Source: CAYRFQ01 sp964423615
GTDB taxonomy: Bacteria > Planctomycetota > Planctomycetia > Gemmatales > Gemmataceae
Reading direction: 5' to 3'
NCBI GenBank assembly: GCA_964423615.1
Contig: CAYRFQ010000097.1
Location: 1 to 31,059 of the forward strand
DNA length: 31,059 bases
The notes below the pieces were generated by a model. It saw only the letters and a program-made list of their open reading frames with translations, made no database searches and was not told the origin of the DNA. Of the stretch, positions 15,400 through 25,249 are shown one piece after another (position 1 is the first letter of the stretch; every line of letters begins with the position of its first letter). The translations under genes and the position numbers were made by a program.

Positions 15400-16242
15400 T
15401 TATGCCTGCTCACAACAAAAAGGTTTTTCCTCAATTGCCGGTGGTGGAAAGAAGCCTTCCTCGGCTTCGTAAACACGCAAGTGCTCGGCGAGTTTTTTGC
15501 GGCATCGCTGATATTCCTCCTTTGTCCATTGTCGCTCTTGCGTCAACGATCTTGCTCCATCCGATGTGTTGGCTCCAAATCCTCCGCAACTGTCGTGAAA
15601 ATCTTGCGTCACGAGGACGTCGGGCTGAAACTCTTTGATCCGCACGACGAAGGAATCGGTGTCTTCCAAAGGCAACATCGGCGTAACGCATATTCCCACG
15701 CCAATCTTGTTGGCTTTGAGTTCAGCAAGGGCTTCCCATCGGCGTTCGAGTTGCGGCGCTTTTGGCTCGTACGCTTTGCGGACCGGTTCACTATCGGTAG
15801 GGATCGACACGTTGACTCGTAGCGATCGAAAGAGTTGCAAAACGTCGATGTCTCGCGTGACAAGCGGTCCTCGCGTTTGAATCAACACGCGAGGTTGGTG
15901 TGGAACGAGAGCTTCGAGGATTCCGCGAGTGAGACAGAGACTCCGTTCGATGGGCATGTACGGGTCGGTCACGGTCGAAATGTAGATTGCCGAACCGGCG
16001 AGTTTCTTGGCGTATTTCTTGGCCAATTCGATGGCGTTGACCTTGGCTTGAAACCACTTTCCCCAATCTTCGTTGGGGCGTCGATTTTGGGGCAGGAACA
16101 TCGCATAACAATAAACACAACCGAACGTGCAACCGATGTACGGGTTACAAGTCCAATCGAATCCGCCTCGTTTGATGAAACCCGTTGCTTTGTTGAAGAT
16201 GGACTTTGCGTTGGTCACTCGTTCTGCAGGTAAATCGATCAT
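15400..16242 (-). CDS. SPL family radical SAM protein
   Basis: The 280-residue product carries the radical SAM [4Fe-4S] motif CxxxCxxC as C38-TFG-C42-VY-C45, preceded by C32 in WTCNPYIGC. The TCNPYIGCTFGCVYCYA signature and STVTDPYMPIE are typical of the COG1533 (SplB-like) group, distant relatives of spore photoproduct lyase. The rest continues the partial TIM barrel (VLIQTRGPLVTRDIDVL, VNVSIPTDSEPVRKAYEP). The C-terminus has scattered Cys residues (DSCGGFG, FCCEQA). Reaction and substrate are unknown for most members. DNA photoproduct repair should not be assumed here. ATG 16242 has GGAG 5 nt upstream and a sigma70-like promoter at 16284-16312, so it is probably monocistronic. It converges with katG. 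Confidence 0.9.
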   Translation of the reverse strand: MIDLPAERVTNAKSIFNKATGFIKRGGFDWTCNPYIGCTFGCVYCYAMFLPQNRRPNEDWGKWFQAKVNAIELAKKYAKKLAGSAIYISTVTDPYMPIERSLCLTRGILEALVPHQPRVLIQTRGPLVTRDIDVLQLFRSLRVNVSIPTDSEPVRKAYEPKAPQLERRWEALAELKANKIGVGICVTPMLPLEDTDSFVVRIKEFQPDVLVTQDFHDSCGGFGANTSDGARSLTQERQWTKEEYQRCRKKLAEHLRVYEAEEGFFPPPAIEEKPFCCEQA

Positions 16243-16283
16243 TTTCTCTCCGAGAAAGCAATAATCAGACGTGGACGTTTGTA

Positions 16284-16312
16284 TATATTGCCATCTCGTG
16301 TGAGTCTGTCAA
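16284..16312 (-). promoter_or_regulatory. Sigma70-like promoter of the radical SAM gene
   Basis: On the minus strand a consensus TTGACA (16312-16307) is followed after 17 bp by AATATA (16289-16284), within an overlapping TATATA run. Transcription would begin near 16276 and leave a leader of about 35 nt before ATG 16242. Confidence 0.6.
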
Positions 16313-16706
16313 CAGCAAAGTGAGTGGATGATTCGAGGCAAACCCAAACAGTCATTTCGGTCACTCCATACCAACTCCCGATGTTTTGTACTTATGTGTT
16401 TGCTTAACACAGTGGCCAGTGGGTTGCCCGGAGCACGTTCTGGGGTTGAGAGTGATTCGTGTCCAGATTTGGGACTATTGACAAGGCTGCGTCGAGAATG
16501 TGGCTGGAAAAGTATTGGAGTGTGCGAAAGCGTGACACACCACCGGAATTGTAAGAATCTTGACGTGTTTTCAAGCTGGTCGGGAGAGTTGTGCGTAATG
16601 AATCAACAGTGTTTCCCGAATCATTCGAGCTTACGATCGCCATCGCGTCCCGACTGCAAGAGGACGCTCGAAACCCCATGTGCTTCGAGCGTCTTCTCAA
16701 GAGATG
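16313..16706. other. Intergenic region without a recognised gene
   Basis: About 390 bp between the radical SAM promoter and the end of the first giant MFS/SpeE gene. A plus-strand frame starting at 16328 continues into the antisense of that gene and has no family features. I see nothing else. Confidence 0.45.
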
Positions 16707-19700
16707 CTACCAGCGGATGGCCGATACGAGGTCGGAGAAGTCGTCAGTCCAAGCTGGTCGTCCTTTTGAAGGCGATGGCGTCCAGTAGAGCCTAGCTTCC
16801 CGCTGAGCGTCCGGGCCCCATCTATTTATATCGGGATGCTTCTTCAAAAACTCGCCGTAGTTATGTGGCCTTCTTTTCCACGCATGCCCGGGCTTCAGAC
16901 CTTCTGCGGTAATTTGCAGGCGGGAGTACAAGGGCTCTCCAGTTCGTGGGTGGTTCATCTGTTTTCCGGTCTTTGGATCGATGAGTGGTTGGTCGCCCCA
17001 ACGAGAACTCTCTCCGATAAACTTCTCGTCTCGAGCAACGATGACCCACTCGGAAGTCGTATCGCCGATGCTTCCAGGATTGTTTGGCATTGGCGGAGCG
17101 CTGTAGTTTCCAGTGATGCAAGCGTAGTCCCACACCGGCAGAAACTTTCTATCCTGGATCGCACGAATGAGCCTTTTGGCTCCACGTGGATCCCGTATTT
17201 CGATCTTGCGAATCAACGCCCCAATCGTCTTCTCGTAGGCCGCGATCGGATCATCAGTGACCTGAGCGAGGAGAGCTTCGGCAATCGATTTGTCGGCGGG
17301 AACCTTTTCCTTGATTTTGTTGGCAAATGGTTTGGCCTTGTCTTTGAGCGTTTCCTTGAGGTCAGAACCACCCGATTGGACAACCTTGCTCATCTCCTGG
17401 GCCAAATCTTTGCGTTTTTCGTTTCGGTTGATGGCCTCGGCAATATCCTTCACAACAGGCACCAAGTCGACGAAGCGGTTGGACGTATGGACACACAAGA
17501 TGCCACGCTCAACGAGCTTCTGGAAATACATCGTAACGGCTTCTTGCGTCAGTAGGTGGACAGGGATAGCGTCAGAACTGAAGGCGTCGACGACCATCAT
17601 GTGGTAGAAGTTATCCGGTCCGCCCGCCTTCCGGAGGACTTTGATGCGGAAGGCGTTGTCGCGATCATCACCCTCTTCGAGGCCTTCCCAATCCGACGGA
17701 TAATCCTGGGCCATACGCAGACGGGCATCTCCCATGAAGACCCAAAGTTCGGCTCCACGCTGCTTCGCACTACCAAGGTAGGAGAAGTAGCAGTACTGGC
17801 GTCCATTCTTCGATCCACTGATGTACTCTCGGAACTGTTCCTTGTTGAGATATCCCTCTGGAGCCTCCTCACTACCCAACGATTCCGCGGATTCGTCTTT
17901 CTCGGGGACCGATAACCGTAACACTTTGTTGTCGATCTCGTAGTAGTGCATGTGTTGGAACGGTCTCGCGTAGGAAGCCATCGTTCCGGTTCCGAGTCCG
18001 ATTGTAGCAAACGGAGGTTCGGACCAGAGGGCTACCAGTTGAGACGTCGGAAGACTCGCTCCGACGATGGGCATCGTTTGGATGGCGCCGATGCCAACAA
18101 GCGTTGTTGGCATTCGAGCGTCCGACCAGAAGCTGTTGTCGTTCTCCAAGTTCGGGAACCAATTGAAAAGTTCCATAACCCGCCCAGCCGGTCCTTTGCG
18201 GTGGTAATACGTGGTAGCCAGTCGGCTATAGTCGAGGAGTTTGTCTTCGGGAGTGGTTTCGGTCCGGCCCCAATACTTTTCATCGTCGGGCTTGAAGTAG
18301 TTTCGACCATGGTCGATGTGCCCGTGGATTAGCGTCGTGTACTGGATCCTTTCTCCGAAAATCGTGTTGTCGGGGCCTTGTTGAACTTTCAGAATCCCGA
18401 AGTAGCTTCGGTTCCGATAGATCGTTGAGTCGTTGCGCAGGGCCATGACCCCCATGCACAGCAAGATAGCACCGATCGTCAGTCCGTAACGCAGGGGACG
18501 TGTCATGATGACGAACGAAACCCCGAGCGGAACGCCCACGGACAAGAACTGCAGGAACGTCATCCAGTTTCGGGCGGACTCGCCACCGGTCGTGGGCATG
18601 AAGAACGCTGTACCCACAGCCGATAAGACCGTCACGACGGCGGCCGCCCCGGCAATCAGGAGGTCAAACGAGACGTTGCTGCCCATGAACCCAGGTTTCT
18701 CGATCGAAGAAGCTCGGCTTCCACCACCGAACAGGTCTTCCAAAAAGTCGTTCTCCATCAGAGGTGGGCGAACCATGGCAGCAAAGAAAATGGCCAAAGT
18801 GTACTCGACAACATACGTGAACATCAATGGAGCAAGCAACCCGTTGAACATCCCACCGAGCATCCCACCGACGGACATCCACAAATAAAACTCAGTCAGG
18901 TATTTGGTGCTCGGTCGGTCTTTGGCCAGTTCTCCATGACACACCATCGTCGTCACGAAGAACGCCAAGATGTGAAAGACGACCTGACCTACGAGATACT
19001 GGGCACTCACTTTCATGCCACCGGTAGCAAAAAGGATGATCAACCCAGCAATCGTGAATGGTTGAATCCACACGAACACTGTGTGTGGCGCTCCGACCCA
19101 GACGACAGGCCACCGGGCGAACACCAAGACGAACGAGAGCAAATACAGCATAAGTGGCATGAGCCACAACAACGGAATCGGCGAGAGGTCGGTCGTCGTG
19201 TAAGTCGTGACTCCCAACATGAGGCTCGATGGGATGGCTGCCAGCATAACCCATCGTAGCCGACGCCAGGGCGTAACCTCCTCAAGACGGCTTTCGGAAG
19301 GGGTGGTCGTCGGGGTTGCCGGACGAACCGGAGCAGCTGGCGTTTCCTTTTTGAGCGTCTTTTTGGCTTGACTCCGTTTTGGCTGCTTGCTCCCAGCCTT
19401 TTTGAAAGCGGTTTTCTTGCCTTTGGGCTTGTCAGATTTGACTGCCGTCTCCTTGGCTGATTCTTCTTCGGCCTCAGATTTGGCTTCGGTCTTCGCTTCC
19501 TCTTTGGGTTCTTCCGGCTTCGGTTTGGGCTTGAATTTTTTCGCAGCAGGAACGCCCGATTTGGATCCCAGGGATCCCCACACGATGGCCGCACAACCAA
19601 AGACGAGAACGACCAGCCCCGTATAGCCGTATGTCCAAAGCCAGGCTTGGGTCTCTAACCAGAGTGTTCTTTCTATCAAGAACGGGTAGGCCAACAACGA

Positions 19701-20174
19701 CAAGAAACTTCCCAGGTTGCTGGCACCATAGAGGAAGTACGGGTCGTCGCCTGCCGGGTGGCCTGTTTCGGCAAACCACTTTTGCAGCAGCGGGGCACTG
19801 GTTGCCACCACAAAGAACGGTAGACCGACGACCGTGGCCAACGTGAAAAGGGTCGACCCGATAGGATTGCCTCCCGGCGGAGGCGTCCAACCTGTCACTT
19901 TGCCGTAAAAACTACCGGCAAACAACAACAGCAGTGGCAGCAACAAAAGGCCGCTGTGGATGATCAGTTGGAGCCGCGTTTTCAGACGAGTGCTCAACGT
20001 GTGTGTATAGCCGTATCCGGCCAGAAGGGCCGTTTGAAAGAACACCATGCAAGTGTTCCAAACTTGGGGCGTCCCACCAAGCCTTGGCAGGATCATCTTG
20101 CCGATCATGGGTTGGACCAGAAACAGCAAGAAAGCACTTACGAACAACGTGATGGCAAAAAACGGCAAGGCCAA
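16707..20174 (-). CDS. Fused MFS-like membrane protein / spermidine-synthase-fold protein, copy 1
   Basis: The 1155-residue protein begins with several membrane helices carrying SAFLLFLVQPMIGKMILP and GGTPQVWNTC, signatures of the fused MFS/spermidine synthase family. A Lys/Glu/Ala-rich hydrophilic insert (about 210-295) interrupts the membrane part. Helices resume at WRRLRWVMLAAIPSSLMLG. The C-terminal third has the nucleotide-binding loop GLGTGTMASYARP, an acidic YEID, GDARLRM and DAFSSDAIPVHL, matching ribose, adenine and catalytic-Asp positions of aminopropyltransferases. A long charged insert precedes the closing motif WTDDFSDL. True polyamine synthesis is unproven in this family. The start is probably TTG 20174, with GGAGG 6 nt upstream. 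TTG 20189 is also possible. A paralogue lies just upstream on the same strand. Confidence 0.85.
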   Translation of the reverse strand: MALPFFAITLFVSAFLLFLVQPMIGKMILPRLGGTPQVWNTCMVFFQTALLAGYGYTHTLSTRLKTRLQLIIHSGLLLLPLLLLFAGSFYGKVTGWTPPPGGNPIGSTLFTLATVVGLPFFVVATSAPLLQKWFAETGHPAGDDPYFLYGASNLGSFLSLLAYPFLIERTLWLETQAWLWTYGYTGLVVLVFGCAAIVWGSLGSKSGVPAAKKFKPKPKPEEPKEEAKTEAKSEAEEESAKETAVKSDKPKGKKTAFKKAGSKQPKRSQAKKTLKKETPAAPVRPATPTTTPSESRLEEVTPWRRLRWVMLAAIPSSLMLGVTTYTTTDLSPIPLLWLMPLMLYLLSFVLVFARWPVVWVGAPHTVFVWIQPFTIAGLIILFATGGMKVSAQYLVGQVVFHILAFFVTTMVCHGELAKDRPSTKYLTEFYLWMSVGGMLGGMFNGLLAPLMFTYVVEYTLAIFFAAMVRPPLMENDFLEDLFGGGSRASSIEKPGFMGSNVSFDLLIAGAAAVVTVLSAVGTAFFMPTTGGESARNWMTFLQFLSVGVPLGVSFVIMTRPLRYGLTIGAILLCMGVMALRNDSTIYRNRSYFGILKVQQGPDNTIFGERIQYTTLIHGHIDHGRNYFKPDDEKYWGRTETTPEDKLLDYSRLATTYYHRKGPAGRVMELFNWFPNLENDNSFWSDARMPTTLVGIGAIQTMPIVGASLPTSQLVALWSEPPFATIGLGTGTMASYARPFQHMHYYEIDNKVLRLSVPEKDESAESLGSEEAPEGYLNKEQFREYISGSKNGRQYCYFSYLGSAKQRGAELWVFMGDARLRMAQDYPSDWEGLEEGDDRDNAFRIKVLRKAGGPDNFYHMMVVDAFSSDAIPVHLLTQEAVTMYFQKLVERGILCVHTSNRFVDLVPVVKDIAEAINRNEKRKDLAQEMSKVVQSGGSDLKETLKDKAKPFANKIKEKVPADKSIAEALLAQVTDDPIAAYEKTIGALIRKIEIRDPRGAKRLIRAIQDRKFLPVWDYACITGNYSAPPMPNNPGSIGDTTSEWVIVARDEKFIGESSRWGDQPLIDPKTGKQMNHPRTGEPLYSRLQITAEGLKPGHAWKRRPHNYGEFLKKHPDINRWGPDAQREARLYWTPSPSKGRPAWTDDFSDLVSAIRW

Positions 20175-20180
20175 GATGCA

Positions 20181-20185
20181 CCTCC
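20181..20185 (-). promoter_or_regulatory. Ribosome binding site choosing a TTG start
   Basis: GGAGG on the minus strand ends 6 nt before TTG 20174. The alternative TTG 20189 lies upstream of this site and has no purine-rich sequence at the right distance. An in-frame TAG shortly upstream rules out a much longer protein. Confidence 0.65.
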
Positions 20186-20510
20186 ACAACTTACACTTCG
20201 ACAGCTAACTTCAAGCTGCTCACATACAAAATACCGACCGGCACACCTCTTGGGCGTTCAATGAATCAGTCTGATAGAGTGGGCCAAGTCTGGCGGGAAC
20301 AAACAGACGTCGTGTTCGGATGGTCCACGAACCCCGCGAGACGGAAAACACGACTCTTCTTGATCCGAGCGAACTGGCCCACCAGGAACACTTTCCGGCA
20401 TTAACTCCAAACTTCGGCGAAGGGTCTCTCCCAGTTCTTCGCTCACGCTTCGAGTCGGTGATCTAAGGCTTCTCGGCGATGAACGAACCACCACGGAGAA
20501 ACATCGATCC
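20186..20510. other. Spacer between the two giant paralogues
   Basis: About 325 bp with no clear gene. On the minus strand near 20435-20455 it contains GACTCGAAGCGTGAGCGAAG, which I recall, without being able to check, as a short motif scattered in planctomycete genomes. A minus frame over 20258-20494 runs through it but shows no protein family. No terminator with a T-tract is visible. Confidence 0.4.
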
Positions 20511-23500
20511 TTACCAACGGCCGAATCCCCACCGGAATACGCTCAACAAGTTGGCGTAGTCGTCCGTCCAAACACGCCGTCCTGGAACCTTTTGGATGTC
20601 CCAGAGTTGATAGGGAGTCCCATCGGGAGGATTCTTGAACTGGCTCGAGTTCGGATTCATGACGGCGTAGAACAAAGCCTGCTGGGCTTTGGTCGATCCT
20701 TCGGGCAAGTATCCAACGCGTCCATCCGTCAGTTGTGCTGCAAGTGCCTTTCCTTCGAGTCCGACTCCGGAAGTGCTCGGGCGACCGAGGGCACGTTGGA
20801 GGTGGCGATAGAGGATTGGATTCTCGCTCAAGAGCTTGGGCTCGTCGGGCTCGTCGGCTTGCGCTTTCGTCTTTAACTTGTCCATGCCCAAGTTTTTGAG
20901 GCGTTCCGACAAGCGTGCGGTCAGTTCGCGCTTGAGGGTTTCGGTCTTGGGCGGCAAGGCCAGCATGACGTATTCGGATTGAAAGTGGCCGCGGGCACCA
21001 CTGGCCACGTTCGGCCGGTTGCGTCTCAGTTCCGAACGGAAGGGATCGCTTTCCCCTCGACAGTTGACGACTCGGTACTGCAATCGAGGGTTCAGGCTGG
21101 TGGCAATGTCGATTACTGGCGGCGGAAGGTCGACGTGGCGATTCGACGTATGAACCATCAAGACGCCACCGGGAACCATCTTGTCGAGGTACTGGAGAAT
21201 GGCCTCCTTGGTGATCAAGTGCACCGGAATGGCATCAGAACTGAAGGCATCCACCTCGATGGCGTGATAGTAATTCTCCCGGAACTGAGTGGCGTATGTC
21301 GAACCGTCTCGGAGTTGACCAGCCCGCCACTGGTCTTTTTCACTGAGTTCGTCCTTGGTCAAGAATAACTTCGAGTTATCCAGGTCCGCCTCGACATCTT
21401 CTTTTCGAACGAGTTCCCCTTCATCCTTGTCATAAATCCGACCGGACCGTTGCAACTCCCGGGCTGCTTCGATGTCGGGCCTCATGGACTGACGTGCGTC
21501 GCCCATCATGACCTCGACCATAGCCCCTCGGTCGATGGCATCACGCAGGTAATTGTAATACGACTCCTTCGTCGATGGATCGAAGTACAAAGCGTTGCCC
21601 TTGGGAAGTGGTAACGAGAAGCGACGGATTTTGTCGTCGATTTCGTAGAACGTCATGTGTTGGTACGGACGAGCATAACTAGCCATCGTTCCCGTCCCCA
21701 ACCCGATACACGCGTAGGGTGGCTCGGTCCACAAGTTGACCAGACTGACCATCGGGTCGTTGGCGATCCCAGCAAGCGAAACAGGCATCCGTGCATCGGC
21801 CCAATACGTATTTTGTGGTCCGGGAAACCAGTTGAATCGTTCGAAGATAACCCCCACCGGACCGAAGCGGTGATAATACGTCGTCGCGAGACGGCGAAGT
21901 TCTGGCGGGTCTTGGTAGTTCAAACCGTGATGGGTCGTGCCGTGCATCAAGTAATGATACGAAGGCTGTTTAAATTCAGCAGGAAGGAGATCGAAGTAGT
22001 TGTCTCCGTCAAATTTTCCTTGCTGCTTCAACAACTCGAGCTGCTGAAAGAACATATTTTGTTGGGCGCGGAGTTCTGCTTGCTTCACCGGATCGGCCAC
22101 GTTCTCCACGCGTTGTTTGTAGATCGTGGTGATTTCTTTCGGTTGCAAGAAACTTCCATTCTCCTCTAGCACACGCAGCACACCAAAGTAACTACGTGTC
22201 CGCTCGAGCAGTTTTTTATTCTCGTTGCTTCGTTCATGGACGCCGTTGACAAACACGATGGCACTGATCGCCAGACCGAAGCGGACGGGACGTGGAGACA
22301 TGAAAAAGGCCAAAACGGCTGGGAGACCATACATCATTGCATAGGCCGCTCTCTGTCCGAACACGGCCGCTCCACTCGCCTTATACGCAAGCCAATTCTT
22401 TCCTAAGCCTTGGAACCATATAGCAACGGAGTCCTGATAGGCGAGAGCGGCATACATCAGTAAGGCCACCCCAAGCGGCAGAATAAAGTCCAGGCTGTAG
22501 TTGAGCAAAAAGTAATCTGGCGGGGTTTTTCTCCGTCTCTTTTTCTTGGGGGTGTCTGCACCTTGAGGTTGATTGGATTGCTCGCGCAGTTCCTTGCCTT
22601 TCTCGTCGAACCACTCCCCCATGCCAGGGAACAGAGACAACAAGATTTGTTCGGTGAGTCCGTCGGACGCGAAGATGAACCCCAAGAGGGCCCCCATGAC
22701 GAGCCCAAACAGCGGTGCCAGGATGATGCTAAAGCTGCTCAGCAACATGAATCCGCAGATGCCACCGATCACCGCAGCAAAAATGACCAACAGGGGCCGT
22801 TCGACCGGAGCCAGTCGGGTAGGTAGCGGCCGGAGCAAACACGCCACCCCAAGCACAATGGGCAACTCCACAAGGCCGTAAGTGAAAAGGATTGGAGCAA
22901 GAATGCCGTTAAACACTCCACCGAGCATTCCACCCACAGACATCAACAGATAGAACTCGGTAAGGTGTTTCGTACTCGGTCTGTCCCTGGCCATCTCGCC
23001 GTGACACACCATGGCCGTGACGAAGAACATCGCGATACTGAGCGATATTGACCTCCAAATCGGACTGACCTGGTGGGTCAACAGGAGATACAAAAAGCCG
23101 CCCAGAAAGAGTGGCTGGATGACCACCATGAGGGTGTGTGGCTGCCCAACCCACGAGACAGGCCACTTGGAGAAAACCAAAATGAACGACAGGAGGTAGA
23201 GCGCCAACGGCAAAACCCAGAATAGCGGAATGGCCGAAACGTCTGTCGAAATGTAAGTCGTGATTCCGAGCATCAAGCTCGAGGGGACGAACGCAAGAGC
23301 GACCCACCGGAGACGACGCCAGACCGTTACATCCTCGGTCCGGATGGAACCAAAATCGGTTCCTTTCTTGCCAAGACCCGACTTGAGTGACTTCTTCGAT
23401 GTCCCTTTGCGGATCGCACCTGCGGTAGAAGACTTCTTCGACGTTATTCCCGTCTCGGTCGATTTCTTCTTTTTCTTTTTCTTCTTGGGGGCGCCTTCGT

Positions 23501-24488
23501 CAGTTGTGGTCTTGGCTGTCGATTTGGCTTCCGTCTTCCCCTCAGTTTCTTCGTCCGTGGCTTCTGGTGTTTCTTCCGACCTCGCTTCGGACGTTGCTCC
23601 CTCGGCGGGCTTCTCAGTGATGCCCGTTTCTTTTGGTTCTTCCTTCTTCTCCGTGGTAGGAGCTTTCGTGGCAAGGTCGGCGTTGTCCTTGGCGGCCTTC
23701 GCCTTGGCAGCCTTTTCCTTGGCCGCTTTTTCGTCGGCTTCTCTGGCAGTCGGAGAACGGAACACAAGACCGACACAAATGAAATAGCCTACGAGCAACG
23801 TCACATACCCTATCGCCCACGTCCAGGACTGGTCCTTAAGACCGAAATACGGTTCGACGATGAACGGATAGAAGAACAACGAGAGCATACTTCCGAGGTT
23901 ACTGGCACCGTAAAGGAAGTACGGGTCGTCGGACTGTTTGTCGCCAGTATACGCAAACCAACGCTGCAACAGGGGAGCACTGGTCGAAACTACGAAGAAA
24001 GGTAGACCGACGACGAGGGTCAACAACAGCAGCGTCGCGACGATTGGATTCCCACCAGCGGGTGGTTTCCACGCTTTAATTTGGCTGTAGAACGGGACCC
24101 AACTGCTGGTGTCGGAACTCGCCTCGGTAGTCGACATCAGAAAGAAGCCGCCCAAAAACAGTAACACCAACGGCAAAAGCAATAACACTCCGTGAGTCAT
24201 GAGTTGTTGCCGGAGCCTGAGACGAGTGGTGATCGTATGCGTGTAGAAATACCCTGCTAGCAACGCCGTCTGGAAAAACACCACACACGTGTTCCAAACC
24301 TGTGGAGTTCCCCCGAGGCTTGGCAGAATCATTCGACTGATCATGGGCTGAACCAGGAACAGTAAGAACGCACTAACGTAGAGTGTGATGGCGAAGAATA
24401 GGACTTGACGTTGGCGTGGGGAGACGAGTAGCAACCCCAGTAGCACCACGTTCATAATCGGAATGGCGAATCGTAACAGGAAATCCAA
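20511..24488 (-). CDS. Fused MFS-like membrane protein / spermidine-synthase-fold protein, copy 2
   Basis: At 1325 residues this is the larger paralogue. It shares with copy 1 the blocks SAFLLFLVQPMI, GGTPQVWNTC, DDPYFLYGASNLGS, MVCHGE(M/L)A, MSVGGMLGG, GLGTGTMASYARP and DAFSSDAIPVHL. N-terminal helices are followed by a hydrophilic insert of about 150 residues, with Ala/Lys coiled-coil-like repeats, a Thr/Glu-rich part and a run of eight lysines, then more helices. The spermidine-synthase-like domain fills the C-terminal third and closes with WTDDYANLLSVFRW. An extra membrane-proximal loop contains KKKRRRKTPP. The inserts are probably cytoplasmic and could bind acidic partners, which is inference. 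The start is TTG 24488, with GGAGGGAG about 7 nt upstream. The pair arose by tandem duplication followed by strong divergence in the inserts. Function is unknown. Confidence 0.85.
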   Translation of the reverse strand: MDFLLRFAIPIMNVVLLGLLLVSPRQRQVLFFAITLYVSAFLLFLVQPMISRMILPSLGGTPQVWNTCVVFFQTALLAGYFYTHTITTRLRLRQQLMTHGVLLLLPLVLLFLGGFFLMSTTEASSDTSSWVPFYSQIKAWKPPAGGNPIVATLLLLTLVVGLPFFVVSTSAPLLQRWFAYTGDKQSDDPYFLYGASNLGSMLSLFFYPFIVEPYFGLKDQSWTWAIGYVTLLVGYFICVGLVFRSPTAREADEKAAKEKAAKAKAAKDNADLATKAPTTEKKEEPKETGITEKPAEGATSEARSEETPEATDEETEGKTEAKSTAKTTTDEGAPKKKKKKKKSTETGITSKKSSTAGAIRKGTSKKSLKSGLGKKGTDFGSIRTEDVTVWRRLRWVALAFVPSSLMLGITTYISTDVSAIPLFWVLPLALYLLSFILVFSKWPVSWVGQPHTLMVVIQPLFLGGFLYLLLTHQVSPIWRSISLSIAMFFVTAMVCHGEMARDRPSTKHLTEFYLLMSVGGMLGGVFNGILAPILFTYGLVELPIVLGVACLLRPLPTRLAPVERPLLVIFAAVIGGICGFMLLSSFSIILAPLFGLVMGALLGFIFASDGLTEQILLSLFPGMGEWFDEKGKELREQSNQPQGADTPKKKRRRKTPPDYFLLNYSLDFILPLGVALLMYAALAYQDSVAIWFQGLGKNWLAYKASGAAVFGQRAAYAMMYGLPAVLAFFMSPRPVRFGLAISAIVFVNGVHERSNENKKLLERTRSYFGVLRVLEENGSFLQPKEITTIYKQRVENVADPVKQAELRAQQNMFFQQLELLKQQGKFDGDNYFDLLPAEFKQPSYHYLMHGTTHHGLNYQDPPELRRLATTYYHRFGPVGVIFERFNWFPGPQNTYWADARMPVSLAGIANDPMVSLVNLWTEPPYACIGLGTGTMASYARPYQHMTFYEIDDKIRRFSLPLPKGNALYFDPSTKESYYNYLRDAIDRGAMVEVMMGDARQSMRPDIEAARELQRSGRIYDKDEGELVRKEDVEADLDNSKLFLTKDELSEKDQWRAGQLRDGSTYATQFRENYYHAIEVDAFSSDAIPVHLITKEAILQYLDKMVPGGVLMVHTSNRHVDLPPPVIDIATSLNPRLQYRVVNCRGESDPFRSELRRNRPNVASGARGHFQSEYVMLALPPKTETLKRELTARLSERLKNLGMDKLKTKAQADEPDEPKLLSENPILYRHLQRALGRPSTSGVGLEGKALAAQLTDGRVGYLPEGSTKAQQALFYAVMNPNSSQFKNPPDGTPYQLWDIQKVPGRRVWTDDYANLLSVFRWGFGRW

Positions 24489-25249
24489 GGGTCTCCCTCC
24501 GCGTTTTTGTTCGGTTTCGCTCCGGCAGGCGTCGTCTATTTTTGGTGATATATGTCGTGGAAGAAGAACGGATCAGTTCGTTTCCCTTCCTTTAACGTTC
24601 ATCAAAAGTTCTCAGCAGGCATGTTATAGAACTATGATCTCGAAAGCAATCAGACACCGTCAAGAGATTTTTCGGCCAGGGTAGCATCCCACTCCAGAGA
24701 TGGTCTTGCATAGCAATCGCTTGCAGAGAACGGTCCACTAGATGGATACCGTTCGGCCAAGTATTTCGGCCTTGGACACGGACCGAAAGAGATTGAGGGG
24801 CCGTAAGTTATGCGTACGTATGGTGACAGAGATGGCTGCCGACACTCACGCGGAATGTTCCAAGACAAAGGTGTCGTTGACTTGGGGTCTGGCTCCTCCA
24901 ACGATTTTGTATATGTCTACGACCCATTTGGCAGCAGGGTTCGCAAGAGTTTTCTCCGCAGAAGTCCACGGCAGCTACGGAACATTTTCTTAAAATCGAG
25001 AAGTTAGAAAAACGGGACGAAGTCGTCATGACAGATTTTTAATTGATGAGTCAATCGCAGCTAACAGTGAACCTTTAGTTTTGGAACCTGGTGTTTTGAC
25101 TCTTAAACGCTTTGCCCCTGATCGTAACGCAAGCATTGGGCGATCGAAGCAAGAAACGGCGTCGGCAGGTCGTTCGAGAGCTCATTATTCCAGAAAGCAG
25201 AAAAGAAGTGAGCGATCCACAATAAGAAGGCTTGCGACTCGGACGAAGG
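24489..25249. other. Intergenic region with a possible decayed coding fragment
   Basis: About 760 bp between the start of MFS/SpeE copy 2 and the end of the kinase/pseudokinase gene, both minus. A short plus frame at 24810-25007 contains VVDLGSGSSNDFVYVYDPFG, which resembles one FG-GAP-like repeat of planctomycete surface proteins. It has no ribosome site and no neighbouring repeats. I see nothing else. Confidence 0.4.

Noticed and set aside
15400..16242. Assignment of the radical SAM protein as a true spore photoproduct lyase
   Set aside because: The SplB-like group is broad and mostly uncharacterised, and this organism type does not form endospores.
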